Assembly (NCBI GenBank): GCA_021793515.1
Contig: JAJYSP010000018.1
Location: 1-55,296 of the forward strand
Length of the DNA stretch: 55,296 nucleotides
Direction: 5' to 3'
Source: Actinomycetes bacterium
Lineage (GTDB): Bacteria; Actinomycetota; Acidimicrobiia; Acidimicrobiales; RAAP-2
The notes beneath the pieces are model-generated. The model did no database searches. It had not been told where the DNA came from and worked only from the letters and a program-made list of their open reading frames with translations. Positions 14,398-22,630 of the stretch are shown piece by piece. Position 1 is the stretch's first letter; each line of letters opens with the position of its first letter. The position numbers were made by a program, and so were the translations under genes.

Positions 14398-16323
14398 TCA
14401 GGTCGTCGCGCCCGCGAACTGGCTGTTGTAGAGCGTGTAGTAGAGCCCCTGGTTGGCCATGAGCTCGTCGTGGCCACCCTGTTCGACGATGCGGCCGTGG
14501 TCCATCACCAAGATGACGTTCGCGTGGCGGATCGTGGAGAGTCGGTGGGCGATGACGAAACTGGTGCGACCCTCGCGCAACCGGGCCATGGCCTCTTGGA
14601 TCAACACCTCGGTACGGGTGTCGACGTTGCTCGTCGCCTCATCGAGGATGAGCACACTCTGGTCGGCGAGGAACGCCCGCGCGATGGTGAGCAGCTGCTT
14701 TTGCCCCGAGGACAGATTCGAGGCCTCGTCGTCAAGCACGGTGTCGTAGCCGTCGGGGAGCGTGCGCACGAAGTTGTCGACGTGAGCGGCGCGCGCGGCC
14801 TCGACGACCTCGTCGTCGCTCGCCTCAGGCCGCCCGTAGGCGATGTTGTCGCGGATCGTGCCGGCGAAGACCCACGTGTCCTGTAACACCATCCCAAAGG
14901 CCCGACGCACCTCGTCGCGCGTGAGGTCCCGGTAGTCGACGCCGTTGAGCAGGATCCGTCCACCGTCGATCTCGTAGAAGCGCACGAGCAGGTTGACGAC
15001 CGTTGTCTTGCCCGCGCCGGTCGGACCCACGAGCGCCACAGTCTCGCCCGGGGCGACGTCGAGACTGAAGTCGTCGATGAGTGGGTGCTCGGGCTCGTAG
15101 CGGAACGAGACGTGCTCTAACGTCACGCGTCCGCCGCGCTCGTGCGACGGCGCGACGTGAGCGCTCAACACCTCGGGCGACTCCTCGTCGGCGTCCAGGA
15201 ACTCAAAGACCCGCTCGGCCGAGGCGAGACCGGACTGGAGCATGTTCATCTGGCCGGCGATTTGCATGATCGGCATCGTGAACTGGCGTGAGTACTGGAT
15301 GAAGGCGGTGACTGCACCGAGCGAGAGCAGACCCGTCGCGACTCGGTAGCCGCCGACGACGGCGATGACGACGTAGTTGACGTTGGAGATGAACTGGACC
15401 GAGGGTTGGACGATCCCCGAGAGGAACTGGGCGCGGAAGCTTGAGCGGTAGAGCCGATGGTTCTGGTCGTTGAACTCCTCGATGGTGGCCCCGCTGCGCC
15501 CGAAGACCTGCACGAGCTCGTGTCCGCTGTGGGTCTCCTCGACGAGGCCGTTGAGCGTCCCGGTCTGGCGCCACTGGGCGGCGAACTGGACCTGGGAGCG
15601 ACGAGCGATCACGAAGGTGATGACGAAGGCGAGGGGGATCGTCACGATGGCCACGACCGCGAGCAACGGTGAGATCCAGAGCATCATCGCGAGCACGCCA
15701 ATGATCGTCAGGAACGACGTCAGCAGCTGGCTGAGTCCCTGTTGGATCGTCGTAGTGAGGTTGTCGATGTCGTTGGTGACGCGGCTGAGCACGTCGCCGT
15801 GAGGGTGGCTGTCGAAGTAGCGCAGCGGCAGCCGGCTCATCTTCACCTCGACCTCGCGTCGCAGACCCGACACGGTGCGTTGGGTCACGCCGGCCATCGT
15901 GAAGCCCTGGAGGTAGCTGAAGCCGGCCCCGCCGAGGTAGACGAGCGCGGCGGCCCCGAGGATCACACCCATGCGGGTGATGTTCACGCCAGCCCCCGGT
16001 GTCAAGTGGAGCCCGGCGATCATCGACGCCGTCTGAGCGTGTCCGTGGGTGCGCAGGTAGTGCAGTGTCTGGGTCATCGTGAACCCGGCGGGGAGTCGCT
16101 TAGCGATGATCCCGTCGAACAGGACGTTGGTCGCATTGCCCAGGATCTGCGGTCCCGAGACCATGAAGGCGACCGAGGTGACACCGAGCACGAGCGCCCC
16201 GAGCAACCGCCAGCGCTCGGGACGTAGTCGGCGCAACAGCCGGCGCAGCGTGGAGCGCACGTCCTTGCTCGTGCGCGGCGGTGCCGCGGCCCCGCGCATC
16301 GCGTGCATTGGCCCCATCGTCAT
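14398..16323 (-). CDS. ABC exporter half-transporter (membrane plus ATPase domains)
   Basis: ABC type IV exporter subunit of 641 aa: an N-terminal six-helix membrane domain (about 40-345) and a C-terminal ATPase (about 395-625) with Walker A GPTGAGKTT, signature NLSSGQKQLL and Walker B VLILDEATSNVD. Its start overlaps the stop of the partner gene by 4 bp (16320-16323), so a heterodimeric exporter is likely. The substrate (drug, lipid or peptide) is unknown. A TetR regulator begins the operon, which is common for multidrug pumps. Confidence 0.94.
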   Translation of the reverse strand: MTMGPMHAMRGAAAPPRTSKDVRSTLRRLLRRLRPERWRLLGALVLGVTSVAFMVSGPQILGNATNVLFDGIIAKRLPAGFTMTQTLHYLRTHGHAQTASMIAGLHLTPGAGVNITRMGVILGAAALVYLGGAGFSYLQGFTMAGVTQRTVSGLRREVEVKMSRLPLRYFDSHPHGDVLSRVTNDIDNLTTTIQQGLSQLLTSFLTIIGVLAMMLWISPLLAVVAIVTIPLAFVITFVIARRSQVQFAAQWRQTGTLNGLVEETHSGHELVQVFGRSGATIEEFNDQNHRLYRSSFRAQFLSGIVQPSVQFISNVNYVVIAVVGGYRVATGLLSLGAVTAFIQYSRQFTMPIMQIAGQMNMLQSGLASAERVFEFLDADEESPEVLSAHVAPSHERGGRVTLEHVSFRYEPEHPLIDDFSLDVAPGETVALVGPTGAGKTTVVNLLVRFYEIDGGRILLNGVDYRDLTRDEVRRAFGMVLQDTWVFAGTIRDNIAYGRPEASDDEVVEAARAAHVDNFVRTLPDGYDTVLDDEASNLSSGQKQLLTIARAFLADQSVLILDEATSNVDTRTEVLIQEAMARLREGRTSFVIAHRLSTIRHANVILVMDHGRIVEQGGHDELMANQGLYYTLYNSQFAGATT

Positions 16324-18050
16324 TTCAGCGCCCCCTCACCGAGTTGGGAGATGACGATCTCGCGGTAGGACTCACAGGACTCGACTAGCTCGTCGTGGGT
16401 GCCCACACCGACGACGCGCCCGTCATCGAGCACTACGACCCGATCGGCGTGCATGATCGTGCTGACGCGTTGGGCGACGATGATGACGGTGGCGTCAGCG
16501 GTCTGCTCGCGTAGCGCCTCGCGAAGTCGGGTGTCGGTGGCGGCGTCGAGCGCCGAGAAGCAGTCGTCAAAGAGGTAGATGCGTGGCCGCTTGACGAGGG
16601 CGCGCGCGATGGCGAGTCGCTGACGCTGGCCCCCCGAGACGTTGGTACCGCCCTGGTCGATGGGCGCGTCGAGCCCGCCGGGCATGGTGGCGACGAAGTC
16701 TCGCGCCTGGGCCACCTCGAGGGCGCGCCAGAGCTCGGCGTCAGTAGCGGCGGGTCGCGCGAAGCGAAGGTTGGAGGCAATGGTGCCGCTGAAGAGATAG
16801 GCCGTCTGGGGTACGAGGCCGATCGACGACCACAGCGCCTCTTGGGACTGTTCGCGCACGTTCACGCCGTGGACCTCGACCGCGCCGTCGGTCACGTCAA
16901 AGAGTCGGGGGATCAGCGCGACCAGCGTGGTCTTGCCGCTTCCGGTTCCGCCGATGATCGCGCTCGTGACCCCCGGTTCGAAGTCGACGGTCACCTCGTC
17001 GAGGACGGGCCGCTCGCTTCCCGGGTAGGCGAAGGACACCGCAGAAAGTCGCACCGAGCCGGTCGGTGACGGCGTGATCGGGTCGATAGGGTCGCTGATG
17101 GAGGGCACGGTGTCGAGGACCTCGGCGATGCGCTCGGCGCTCGCGGCCGCGCGCGGCACGAGGATCGTGACCATGACGGCCATCATCACTGAGGTGAGGA
17201 TCTGCAAGATGTAGGTGAGGAACGCCGTCAAGTTGCCGATCGGCATCGAGCCCTCGCTGACGAGCCGGCCGCCGAACCAGAGCACCGCGACGCTCGACAG
17301 GTTCAAGATCATCATCATGATCGGCATCGTGAGCGCGAAGATGCGATTCACGCGCAGGGCCGTGCCCGTCAAGTCGGCGTTGGCGACCTCGAAGCGGTCG
17401 GCCTCGGCCTCGTTACGCACGAAGGCGCGGATAACGCGCACCCCCGTGATCTGTTCACGTAACACCTGGTTGATCCGGTCGATCTTGGCCTGCATCGAGC
17501 GGAACAGCGGGATGACCCGGACCATGACGACGCCGATGAACGTGGTCATGACCGGGATCGAGACCAGCAACAGCAAGGAGAGTTTCGCCCCCTCGTGGAT
17601 CGCCATGACGATGCCGCCGACGGACATGATCGGGGCGATCACCATCATGGTCAGCGCCATCTGCAAGAAGATCTGGATCTGCTGGATGTCGTTGGTGTTG
17701 CGCGTGATCAGTGACGCCGTGCCGAAGTGGTTCACGTCGCGCGCCGAAAAGGACTGCACCCGGGTGAAGACCGCCCGGCGCAGGTCGGCGCCGGTGGCCA
17801 TGGAGACCCGAGAGGCCCAGTAGACGGCGATCACCGCGAAGAGGCCGATCGCGAGGGTGAGCAGGATCATCCACGCGCCGGTGCGGATGATGTAGTGCAA
17901 GTTGCCGGTGACGACTCCGCCGTTGATGATGTCGGCGTTGAGGTTCGGCAGATAGAGGTTGCCGACCGTCTGGGCGATGAGCAACGCGCTGAGCAGCAGC
18001 ACCTGGGCGCGATAGGGACGAAGGTGGGTTCGAAGGAGTCGGATCAGCAC
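16320..18050 (-). CDS. ABC exporter half-transporter, partner subunit
   Basis: Second half-transporter (576 aa): a six-helix membrane domain at about 1-310, then ATPase with Walker A GGTGSGKTT, signature NVSGGQRQRL and Walker B IYLFDDCFSALD. The residue after Walker B Asp is Asp-Cys in DDCF rather than Glu, so this site lacks the canonical catalytic glutamate; the partner at 14398 has DEAT. This is the asymmetry typical of heterodimeric exporters with one degenerate ATP site. It overlaps the upstream TetR gene by 7 bp, so tetR and both exporter genes are one operon. Confidence 0.94.
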   Translation of the reverse strand: MLIRLLRTHLRPYRAQVLLLSALLIAQTVGNLYLPNLNADIINGGVVTGNLHYIIRTGAWMILLTLAIGLFAVIAVYWASRVSMATGADLRRAVFTRVQSFSARDVNHFGTASLITRNTNDIQQIQIFLQMALTMMVIAPIMSVGGIVMAIHEGAKLSLLLLVSIPVMTTFIGVVMVRVIPLFRSMQAKIDRINQVLREQITGVRVIRAFVRNEAEADRFEVANADLTGTALRVNRIFALTMPIMMMILNLSSVAVLWFGGRLVSEGSMPIGNLTAFLTYILQILTSVMMAVMVTILVPRAAASAERIAEVLDTVPSISDPIDPITPSPTGSVRLSAVSFAYPGSERPVLDEVTVDFEPGVTSAIIGGTGSGKTTLVALIPRLFDVTDGAVEVHGVNVREQSQEALWSSIGLVPQTAYLFSGTIASNLRFARPAATDAELWRALEVAQARDFVATMPGGLDAPIDQGGTNVSGGQRQRLAIARALVKRPRIYLFDDCFSALDAATDTRLREALREQTADATVIIVAQRVSTIMHADRVVVLDDGRVVGVGTHDELVESCESYREIVISQLGEGALK

Positions 18051-18664
18051 GGGGCTCGGCCGCTCCCGTCCACGGTCGGGTTGAACGCGGGGCGCAGCCG
18101 GGCGATCGCGGCGTCAAAGGTCGTGGCTGGATCGAGCGCACCGCCACTCGCGCGCGCCGTGGTCATCGAGGCCCGAAAGGCGGCGGTGGCGACGGCGGTC
18201 ACCAGCGCCGGGTACGGGTCGCGCTCGGGGTCGAGACCAGTGCGCTCGGCGATCACCTCGACGAGGGCACGTTCATAGGTGATGAAGGAGACGAACATGC
18301 GTCCGATAAGTGCGGGGTCGGCGCTGATCGCACGCATGCGCAACGGCCACTCTTCGCTCGATTCGCGAAAGAGCTGGCCCATGACGACGCGCAGCGCCTC
18401 GAGTGGCGTCTCGTCGGCGGGTCGGCTGGCCAGTGCGTCGCGCAACTGGTCCACGCGCCACGCGTCGAACCCGATGATCGCGTCCTCCTTGGAGGGGAAG
18501 TGGTCGTAGAACGTTCGCACCGAGACGTCGGCCGCCGTCGCGATCTCTTCGACGGTGACGTCACGGATCCCGCGCTCGGCACCCAGACGCAGTGCCGCTA
18601 CACGCAACGCGTGATGGGTCGCGAGGCGCTTACGCTCTCGCCGTCCGATGGGGTCCGTCACCAC
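18044..18664 (-). CDS. TetR-family regulator of the ABC exporter
   Basis: 206-aa regulator with an N-terminal HTH (RKRLATHHALRVAALRLG, then ADVSVRTFYDHFPSKEDAI, about residues 9-60) and a helical C-terminal domain. It is the first gene of the operon tetR-exporter-exporter, so it probably represses its own pump and is induced by a pump substrate. Start GTG at 18664 is immediately followed by a second GTG. A -10-like CATACT lies 6 nt upstream and no SD is present, consistent with a leaderless mRNA. Confidence 0.9.
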   Translation of the reverse strand: MVTDPIGRRERKRLATHHALRVAALRLGAERGIRDVTVEEIATAADVSVRTFYDHFPSKEDAIIGFDAWRVDQLRDALASRPADETPLEALRVVMGQLFRESSEEWPLRMRAISADPALIGRMFVSFITYERALVEVIAERTGLDPERDPYPALVTAVATAAFRASMTTARASGGALDPATTFDAAIARLRPAFNPTVDGSGRAPC

Positions 18665-18670
18665 GGACCC

Positions 18671-18700
18671 AGTATGCCCGATTCACTGCACGATGTGCAA
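18671..18700 (-). promoter_or_regulatory. Promoter/operator of the tetR-exporter operon
   Basis: On the minus strand TTGCAC (18700-18695) and CATACT (18676-18671) are spaced 18 bp. The palindrome TGCACGATGTGCA (18687-18699) overlaps the -35 and spacer. A wider repeat TTCACT (18682-18687)/AGTGAA (18716-18721) flanks it. These fit an operator bound by the TetR product. Confidence 0.55.
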
Positions 18701-18756
18701 TTAGTTCATCACTGAAGTGAATTTCGCGCCGAAGCGCGGCGTGCGTCGCCGCCGGC

Positions 18757-19101
18757 CTAGAAACTGACGACGGTGTAGCCCTCGAGGGCGAAGGACTCGA
18801 CCTCGGCCCCCGCGGCCACGAGCTCGAGTGGGCGCACACCAATCTCGGCGACCACCTCGTACTGTTCGACGTTGGCTCGACAGGCGGTGGCGCCGATACC
18901 GGCGTCGCGCAAGTCGGCGAGCTGGGTGTCGATGAGGCCGCTCGCGGCCAACTTGACGGCGGGGCCGAAGAACAGGACCCGCACGTCGACGCCGCGGTTG
19001 GCCTTCATGCGCGTCGCCATCACCATGCCGGGCACGGCGCGCGCGGGGTCGTCACTGATGATCATGAACGCGACCTTGGCGCGAGACTGCTCACTTGACA
19101 T
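18757..19101 (-). CDS. DsrE/DsrF-like family protein
   Basis: Small cytoplasmic protein (114 aa) with the DsrE-fold pattern: VAFMIISDDPARAVPGMVMATRMK at the N-terminus (strand then helix), then a VRVLFFGPAVKLAA strand-helix and a single Cys in ATACRANVEQY near residue 70. Proteins of this fold act in sulfur transfer or persulfide handling; some lack catalytic function. ATG at 19101 with GAGGAAC upstream is preferred over the in-frame GTG/ATG region at 19122. It overlaps the end of the upstream small membrane protein gene by 11 bp, so the two are probably coupled. Confidence 0.8.
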   Translation of the reverse strand: MSSEQSRAKVAFMIISDDPARAVPGMVMATRMKANRGVDVRVLFFGPAVKLAASGLIDTQLADLRDAGIGATACRANVEQYEVVAEIGVRPLELVAAGAEVESFALEGYTVVSF

Positions 19102-19342
19102 GGTGTTCCTCTGTCCTCTCATCGGTCGTCACCTGGGACGACCGCTCTCGTTCGACGTTCGGCTCCGGCGGTGCGACCGCACACGACGACCCCCGGCCCA
19201 TCAGGCGCGGCCACGCGAGCGTGGCCGCTACGGCGATGAGGGGCACGGCGTCGCGTACCGTCGCGTCAGGGATCGGAGCGGCGCCGATGTAACCCACCAC
19301 GGCCGCCGCGACCGCTCGACTGCTCACGCAGGAAAGCCTCAC
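19091..19342 (-). CDS. Small putative membrane protein
   Basis: 83-aa frame with an Ala/Val/Ile-rich N-terminal half containing one or two short hydrophobic segments (about 8-24 and 31-46), then a hydrophilic charged tail. Its stop overlaps the start of the DsrE-like gene by 11 bp, supporting translation. GTG at 19342 has no SD; a second GTG 5 codons later is an alternative start. No family is recognised. It may be a membrane partner of the DsrE-like protein, but the frame could also be spurious. Confidence 0.45.
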   Translation of the reverse strand: MRLSCVSSRAVAAAVVGYIGAAPIPDATVRDAVPLIAVAATLAWPRLMGRGSSCAVAPPEPNVERERSSQVTTDERTEEHHVK

Positions 19343-19414
19343 CCGACCACCCTACTGGTGGGTCGCGGCGAAAGATCCGCCTGACCACGACCTACGGTGA
19401 CGGCACGATTGGCC

Positions 19415-20599
19415 CTAGGCGCGCTTGCGCGCTCGTGATGCGCCCAGGTGTCGCCGGAGTTCGATTCCGGCCGGGGTGTGGAACCACTCGACGTGACCGA
19501 GCAAGTAGGACCGGTAGGCGAGTTTGACGTTGGTCGGTGAGTCAAGGACCTCGCCGAAGTACTCGACCTCGGAGAGGGCGAACTCGACGTGGGCGATTGG
19601 TAGCACCGCACCGAGTGTGGCGAGATCGTCCTCGGTGATCGTGATGACCCCGTCGTAGCCCTCGAGCAGGGCGTCGAGGGTGCCGTAGTCGACGGTGATG
19701 GTCCCGACGCCGGCGACGTCGAGCCAGTCGATGATGCTGCGCTCGATCGCGACCGCGAGGTCGTGCAGCGCGAAGGTGCGGTTCGACAGGCCGAGGTCGA
19801 GCACGCTCGCGACGTCGGCCTGGGGGGTCGCGTCACGCCACGTGAGGTTCGAGCCGTGCCAGTCACCGTGCGTCCACTGCGTCGCGACGTCGCTGAGCTG
19901 GGCCGCCGCGGACTCGATCGGTCCGGCGAGGATCGACGTGTAGTCACCGAGGACGTCGTAGGGCGCGGTGGCTCGAGCGAGGCCCGGGCGGGTCGTGACG
20001 AGGTGGCGATACGCCGTGGCGGGGTCGGGCGCGAGGATGACGGCGACCGAGTCGAGCAGGGGACCGAAGTCCCACGCCGCAGGATCGAAATCGGCCGCGG
20101 CCCGGTGGAAACGCGCGAGGGCGGCACCGGCCGCGCCGGCGTGCGCGCGCGACAGGAACGGGTGCCACGAGGGGACGTCGCGATAGTGATCGACGCCGGT
20201 CGTTGGTTCGTAGACCTCGTAGAGGACTCGTCCCCGTTCGTGCACGGTCGAGCCGTCACGCGCCGCGAGTACCGCCGGCGTGTTCAGGCCACGCGAGCGC
20301 AGGTGACCGACGAAGGCGTGCTCGAGCACGAGGCGTTCGCGCGATCGGACACGAACGTCGTGGCGCTTGAGAAAGTACGTCCGCCCATCCGATTCGACGA
20401 GTGCCGCGGCCGACATCGGCCGCGGGCTGCACCAGAGGACCGTCGCGTCATTCGTTCGCGGGGCGTCGGCGACGTAGTGGCCGAGGACCTCGGTGGCCTC
20501 CGCGGCGGTGATTGCTGGCCAGTCGGGAATGACGAGGTCGTTCGTCATCCCGTGGACGAGCCCGTCGGGCTCACTGCGTTCGTTGTCGGACGTGGTCAC
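19415..20599 (-). CDS. APH-fold small-molecule kinase, candidate thiamine kinase
   Basis: 394-aa protein of the aminoglycoside/choline phosphotransferase superfamily. The catalytic loop is THGDWHGSNLTW (Brenner-type HGDxxxxN) and the metal-binding Asp follows in VLDLGLSN. An N-terminal ATP-lobe lysine lies in TYFLKRHDV. It overlaps the NCS1 permease stop by 4 bp and is therefore under the TPP riboswitch at 21996. ThiK, the known thiamine kinase, belongs to this superfamily, so phosphorylation of an imported thiamine compound is the favoured role (inference). Alternatives are kinases for pyrimidine or thiazole alcohols. The length is greater than ThiK, so orthology is not claimed. Confidence 0.82.
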   Translation of the reverse strand: MTTSDNERSEPDGLVHGMTNDLVIPDWPAITAAEATEVLGHYVADAPRTNDATVLWCSPRPMSAAALVESDGRTYFLKRHDVRVRSRERLVLEHAFVGHLRSRGLNTPAVLAARDGSTVHERGRVLYEVYEPTTGVDHYRDVPSWHPFLSRAHAGAAGAALARFHRAAADFDPAAWDFGPLLDSVAVILAPDPATAYRHLVTTRPGLARATAPYDVLGDYTSILAGPIESAAAQLSDVATQWTHGDWHGSNLTWRDATPQADVASVLDLGLSNRTFALHDLAVAIERSIIDWLDVAGVGTITVDYGTLDALLEGYDGVITITEDDLATLGAVLPIAHVEFALSEVEYFGEVLDSPTNVKLAYRSYLLGHVEWFHTPAGIELRRHLGASRARKRA

Positions 20600-21990
20600 A
20601 CCTCGGCGTCGGCCCCGACGCGAAGTGGCTCAGTGCGGCGTGCGCGCAGATTGACGAGCGCGCCAGTGAGTAGCGTCGCGACCACTGAAACCACGAAGGA
20701 GGTGAGTGAGGCCGACATCCAGCTCGGCGCGTGGAAGTGCAGGGCGTTCGCGATGTGTGCCCACATCGCCACCCACCAGCCGATGTAGCCGGGGTTGATC
20801 AGCTGGTAGATGGCGAAGCCGATCGCCCAGGGTATCAGCATGGTCGAGCGACTCTGGGCTCGTGACGAGAGGTTGAGGTTCCCCTTGGAGAGTAAGAAGA
20901 AGTCGACAATGAACACCGCGGACAGTGGGACGAACACCGATCCGAGCAAGACGAGAAAGTTCTCGTAGTCGGCGATGTTGATCCCGAGGGCGAGCGCCGT
21001 GGTGAGTGTGGACACGATGAGCGCGAGCACTCGCCGGTCCCAGAGGGGCCGCAGGTTCTGGATCGAGACGACGGTGGAGTACACGTCCGCGAAGGACTGG
21101 TCGAGCTCGCGCGCCGCGAGCAGCGCGAAGGCGAGGGTCCCGAGGGGCACGGCGATGAAGGCGCCGTAGATGTCCGACGGCGATCGGGCCACGGTCACGA
21201 GGGCCACCAGGCCAATCACGTAGCAGAGCACCTGGGTGACGCCGTAGCCCACGAAGGCGCCCCAGAAGGCCGTGCGGGGCGTGCGCGAGTGGCGTGTGTA
21301 GTCGGCGGCGAGTGGGGCGAAGGAGATCGCGACCGCGATGACCGTGTCGGTCGCCGCCCAGAAGCCAGTCCAGGTGCCGTGGGTGAGCGCCGGCATCGGG
21401 TGACGAAGCAGCTCGACGAAGAGGTAGACGAGCACGACCAACACTGCCGGCGTCGCGATGCGTCGCAGGATACGGATCGCCCCGAGTGGATACAGGGTCA
21501 AGAGTCCCGTAATCACCCCGGCGATGAGTACGTAGGCCCACTGGGGGAGACCCGGCTCAACGGTTCGCGCGGCCGTTGCGATGGTGACGAGCTCGAAGAT
21601 CCCCCAACCCAGTAGCTGGACGATATTGATCAGGGTCGGCACGTAGGACAGTCGACTCCCGAAGACGCCTCGGAGCAGGACCATCGCCGGCGCACCCGTG
21701 CGCGCACCGGCGACACCGGAGAACGCGATCGCGAGCGTGCCGAGCACGGTGCCGAGCAGGATCGCCGTCAGTGCGGCGAGTAGTGAGAGTTCGGGCGTTC
21801 CGCCACCGTTGGGCTGCAGGACGAAGATCGCGCCGGTGAATCCGAGCAGACTGACGCCGAGGTTGCCCCACAACCCGAACTGATCAATGATCCCGAGTGG
21901 TTGCGGGACGGGCTCGACGAGGGTTCGCGGCACTTCGGCGTGACGGTCCCCCGAAACCAATGTGAACGATGAATCTGGCTGGCTGGTCAC
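20596..21990 (-). CDS. NCS1-family permease under TPP riboswitch control (CytX-like)
   Basis: Integral membrane transporter of 464 aa with about 12 hydrophobic segments, of the nucleobase:cation symporter-1 family (cytosine, allantoin, HMP or thiamine precursors). Recognisable stretches are GLWGNLGVSLLGFTGAIFV and SFAPLAADYTRH. GTG at 21990 uses the GGAGG at 21996-22000, which forms the 3' end of a TPP riboswitch. Riboswitch control makes a thiamine-pathway substrate very likely, as in CytX-type HMP transporters. The downstream kinase gene overlaps by 4 bp, so uptake and phosphorylation are co-expressed. Confidence 0.92.
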   Translation of the reverse strand: MTSQPDSSFTLVSGDRHAEVPRTLVEPVPQPLGIIDQFGLWGNLGVSLLGFTGAIFVLQPNGGGTPELSLLAALTAILLGTVLGTLAIAFSGVAGARTGAPAMVLLRGVFGSRLSYVPTLINIVQLLGWGIFELVTIATAARTVEPGLPQWAYVLIAGVITGLLTLYPLGAIRILRRIATPAVLVVLVYLFVELLRHPMPALTHGTWTGFWAATDTVIAVAISFAPLAADYTRHSRTPRTAFWGAFVGYGVTQVLCYVIGLVALVTVARSPSDIYGAFIAVPLGTLAFALLAARELDQSFADVYSTVVSIQNLRPLWDRRVLALIVSTLTTALALGINIADYENFLVLLGSVFVPLSAVFIVDFFLLSKGNLNLSSRAQSRSTMLIPWAIGFAIYQLINPGYIGWWVAMWAHIANALHFHAPSWMSASLTSFVVSVVATLLTGALVNLRARRTEPLRVGADAEV

Positions 21991-21995
21991 CAGGA

Positions 21996-22092
21996 CCTCC
22001 TTACGCCGGCATTACCCGGACAAGTTCGACGGTCGGTGGCACTGCGGCCCGTAGGCCAACCACCCTCTCAGCCCGGTACGTCCGAGCTCCCG
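21996..22092 (-). ncRNA. TPP riboswitch (THI element)
   Basis: Reading the minus strand, the hallmark CTGAGAGGG (22071-22063) follows a GCTCGG/CCGGGC stem. A variable stem GGTGG...CCACC with inner GGCC/GGCC comes next. The pyrophosphate-sensor half ends with CCGGGTAATGCCGGCGTAAG, matching the conserved GATAATGCCAGCGTAGGGA-type box. The 3' end runs straight into GGAGG, the ribosome-binding site of the permease gene at 21990, so ligand-dependent occlusion of translation is the likely mechanism. No separate terminator hairpin is seen. Confidence 0.92.
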
Positions 22093-22184
22093 TTGTACAG
22101 CGACCACAGCGTACCAGTGCTGCCTGCGCGCACCGGCTTCGTCGACGAGTTCGTTGGTCGACGCCCAACGGAGGCGATTAACCT

Positions 22185-22204
22185 GTATACCCCATGGGGT
22201 ATAC
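22185..22204. promoter_or_regulatory. Perfect 20-bp CsoR/CstR-type palindrome
   Basis: The site reads GTATACCCCA followed by its exact complement TGGGGTATAC. AT-flanked C-run/G-run palindromes of this kind are the operators of CsoR, CstR and RcnR repressors (copper, persulfide or nickel sensing). It overlaps a -10-like TATACT at 22200-22205, 28 bp before the rhodanese start. No CsoR-family gene is seen in this window, so the regulator must be encoded elsewhere. Confidence 0.78.
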
Positions 22205-22232
22205 TCAATCAACGTTCCACAGGAGGTAATCG

Positions 22233-22559
22233 GTGATTTCTGAAGTCGACGTCCGTACGTTCATCGCCGCCCACGCCGACGGTGCCCACGTCCTGGACGT
22301 GCGCGAGCCCCACGAGTACGAAGCCGGTCACGTCCCCGGTGCCCGACTCGTTCCGCTCAGCACGGTGCCCGACGTGGCGCGCGAACTGCCGATTGGTCCG
22401 CCGATCTACGTGATCTGTCAGAGCGGCAGCCGAAGCCGGGTCGCCGCGGCGCACCTCGCGCGCATCGGTCACGACGTCCGAGCGGTCATCGGCGGCACGA
22501 GCAGTTGGGTCAGCGCCGGACGCCCCGTGGTGCGCGGTTTGCGGGCGAACATCGCTTGA
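22233..22559 (+). CDS. Single-domain rhodanese sulfurtransferase
   Basis: 108-aa rhodanese-like protein: N-terminal HVLDVREPHEYEAGHVPGA and the active-site loop CQSGSRS with the persulfide-forming cysteine near residue 69. GTG at 22233 has a strong SD AGGAGGT (22221-22227). The upstream CsoR/CstR-type operator suggests induction by persulfide/sulfide stress or copper. The GlpE-like size suggests a cytoplasmic sulfurtransferase acting alone. It stands alone on the plus strand between the divergent thiamine operon and a convergent small gene. Confidence 0.93.
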   Translation: MISEVDVRTFIAAHADGAHVLDVREPHEYEAGHVPGARLVPLSTVPDVARELPIGPPIYVICQSGSRSRVAAAHLARIGHDVRAVIGGTSSWVSAGRPVVRGLRANIA

Positions 22560-22630
22560 TCGTCCCGCAGTTTCGCGTGGAGCTTCGTGTCGTCCGGTGA
22601 ACCCGGGGGACCGATGGCGTTTAGGCCGGA

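Noticed and set aside
19450-19475. T-arm-like GGAGTTCGATTCCGG, suggesting a tRNA gene
   Set aside because: It lies inside the well-supported kinase gene, and no acceptor or anticodon stems of the right spacing flank it.
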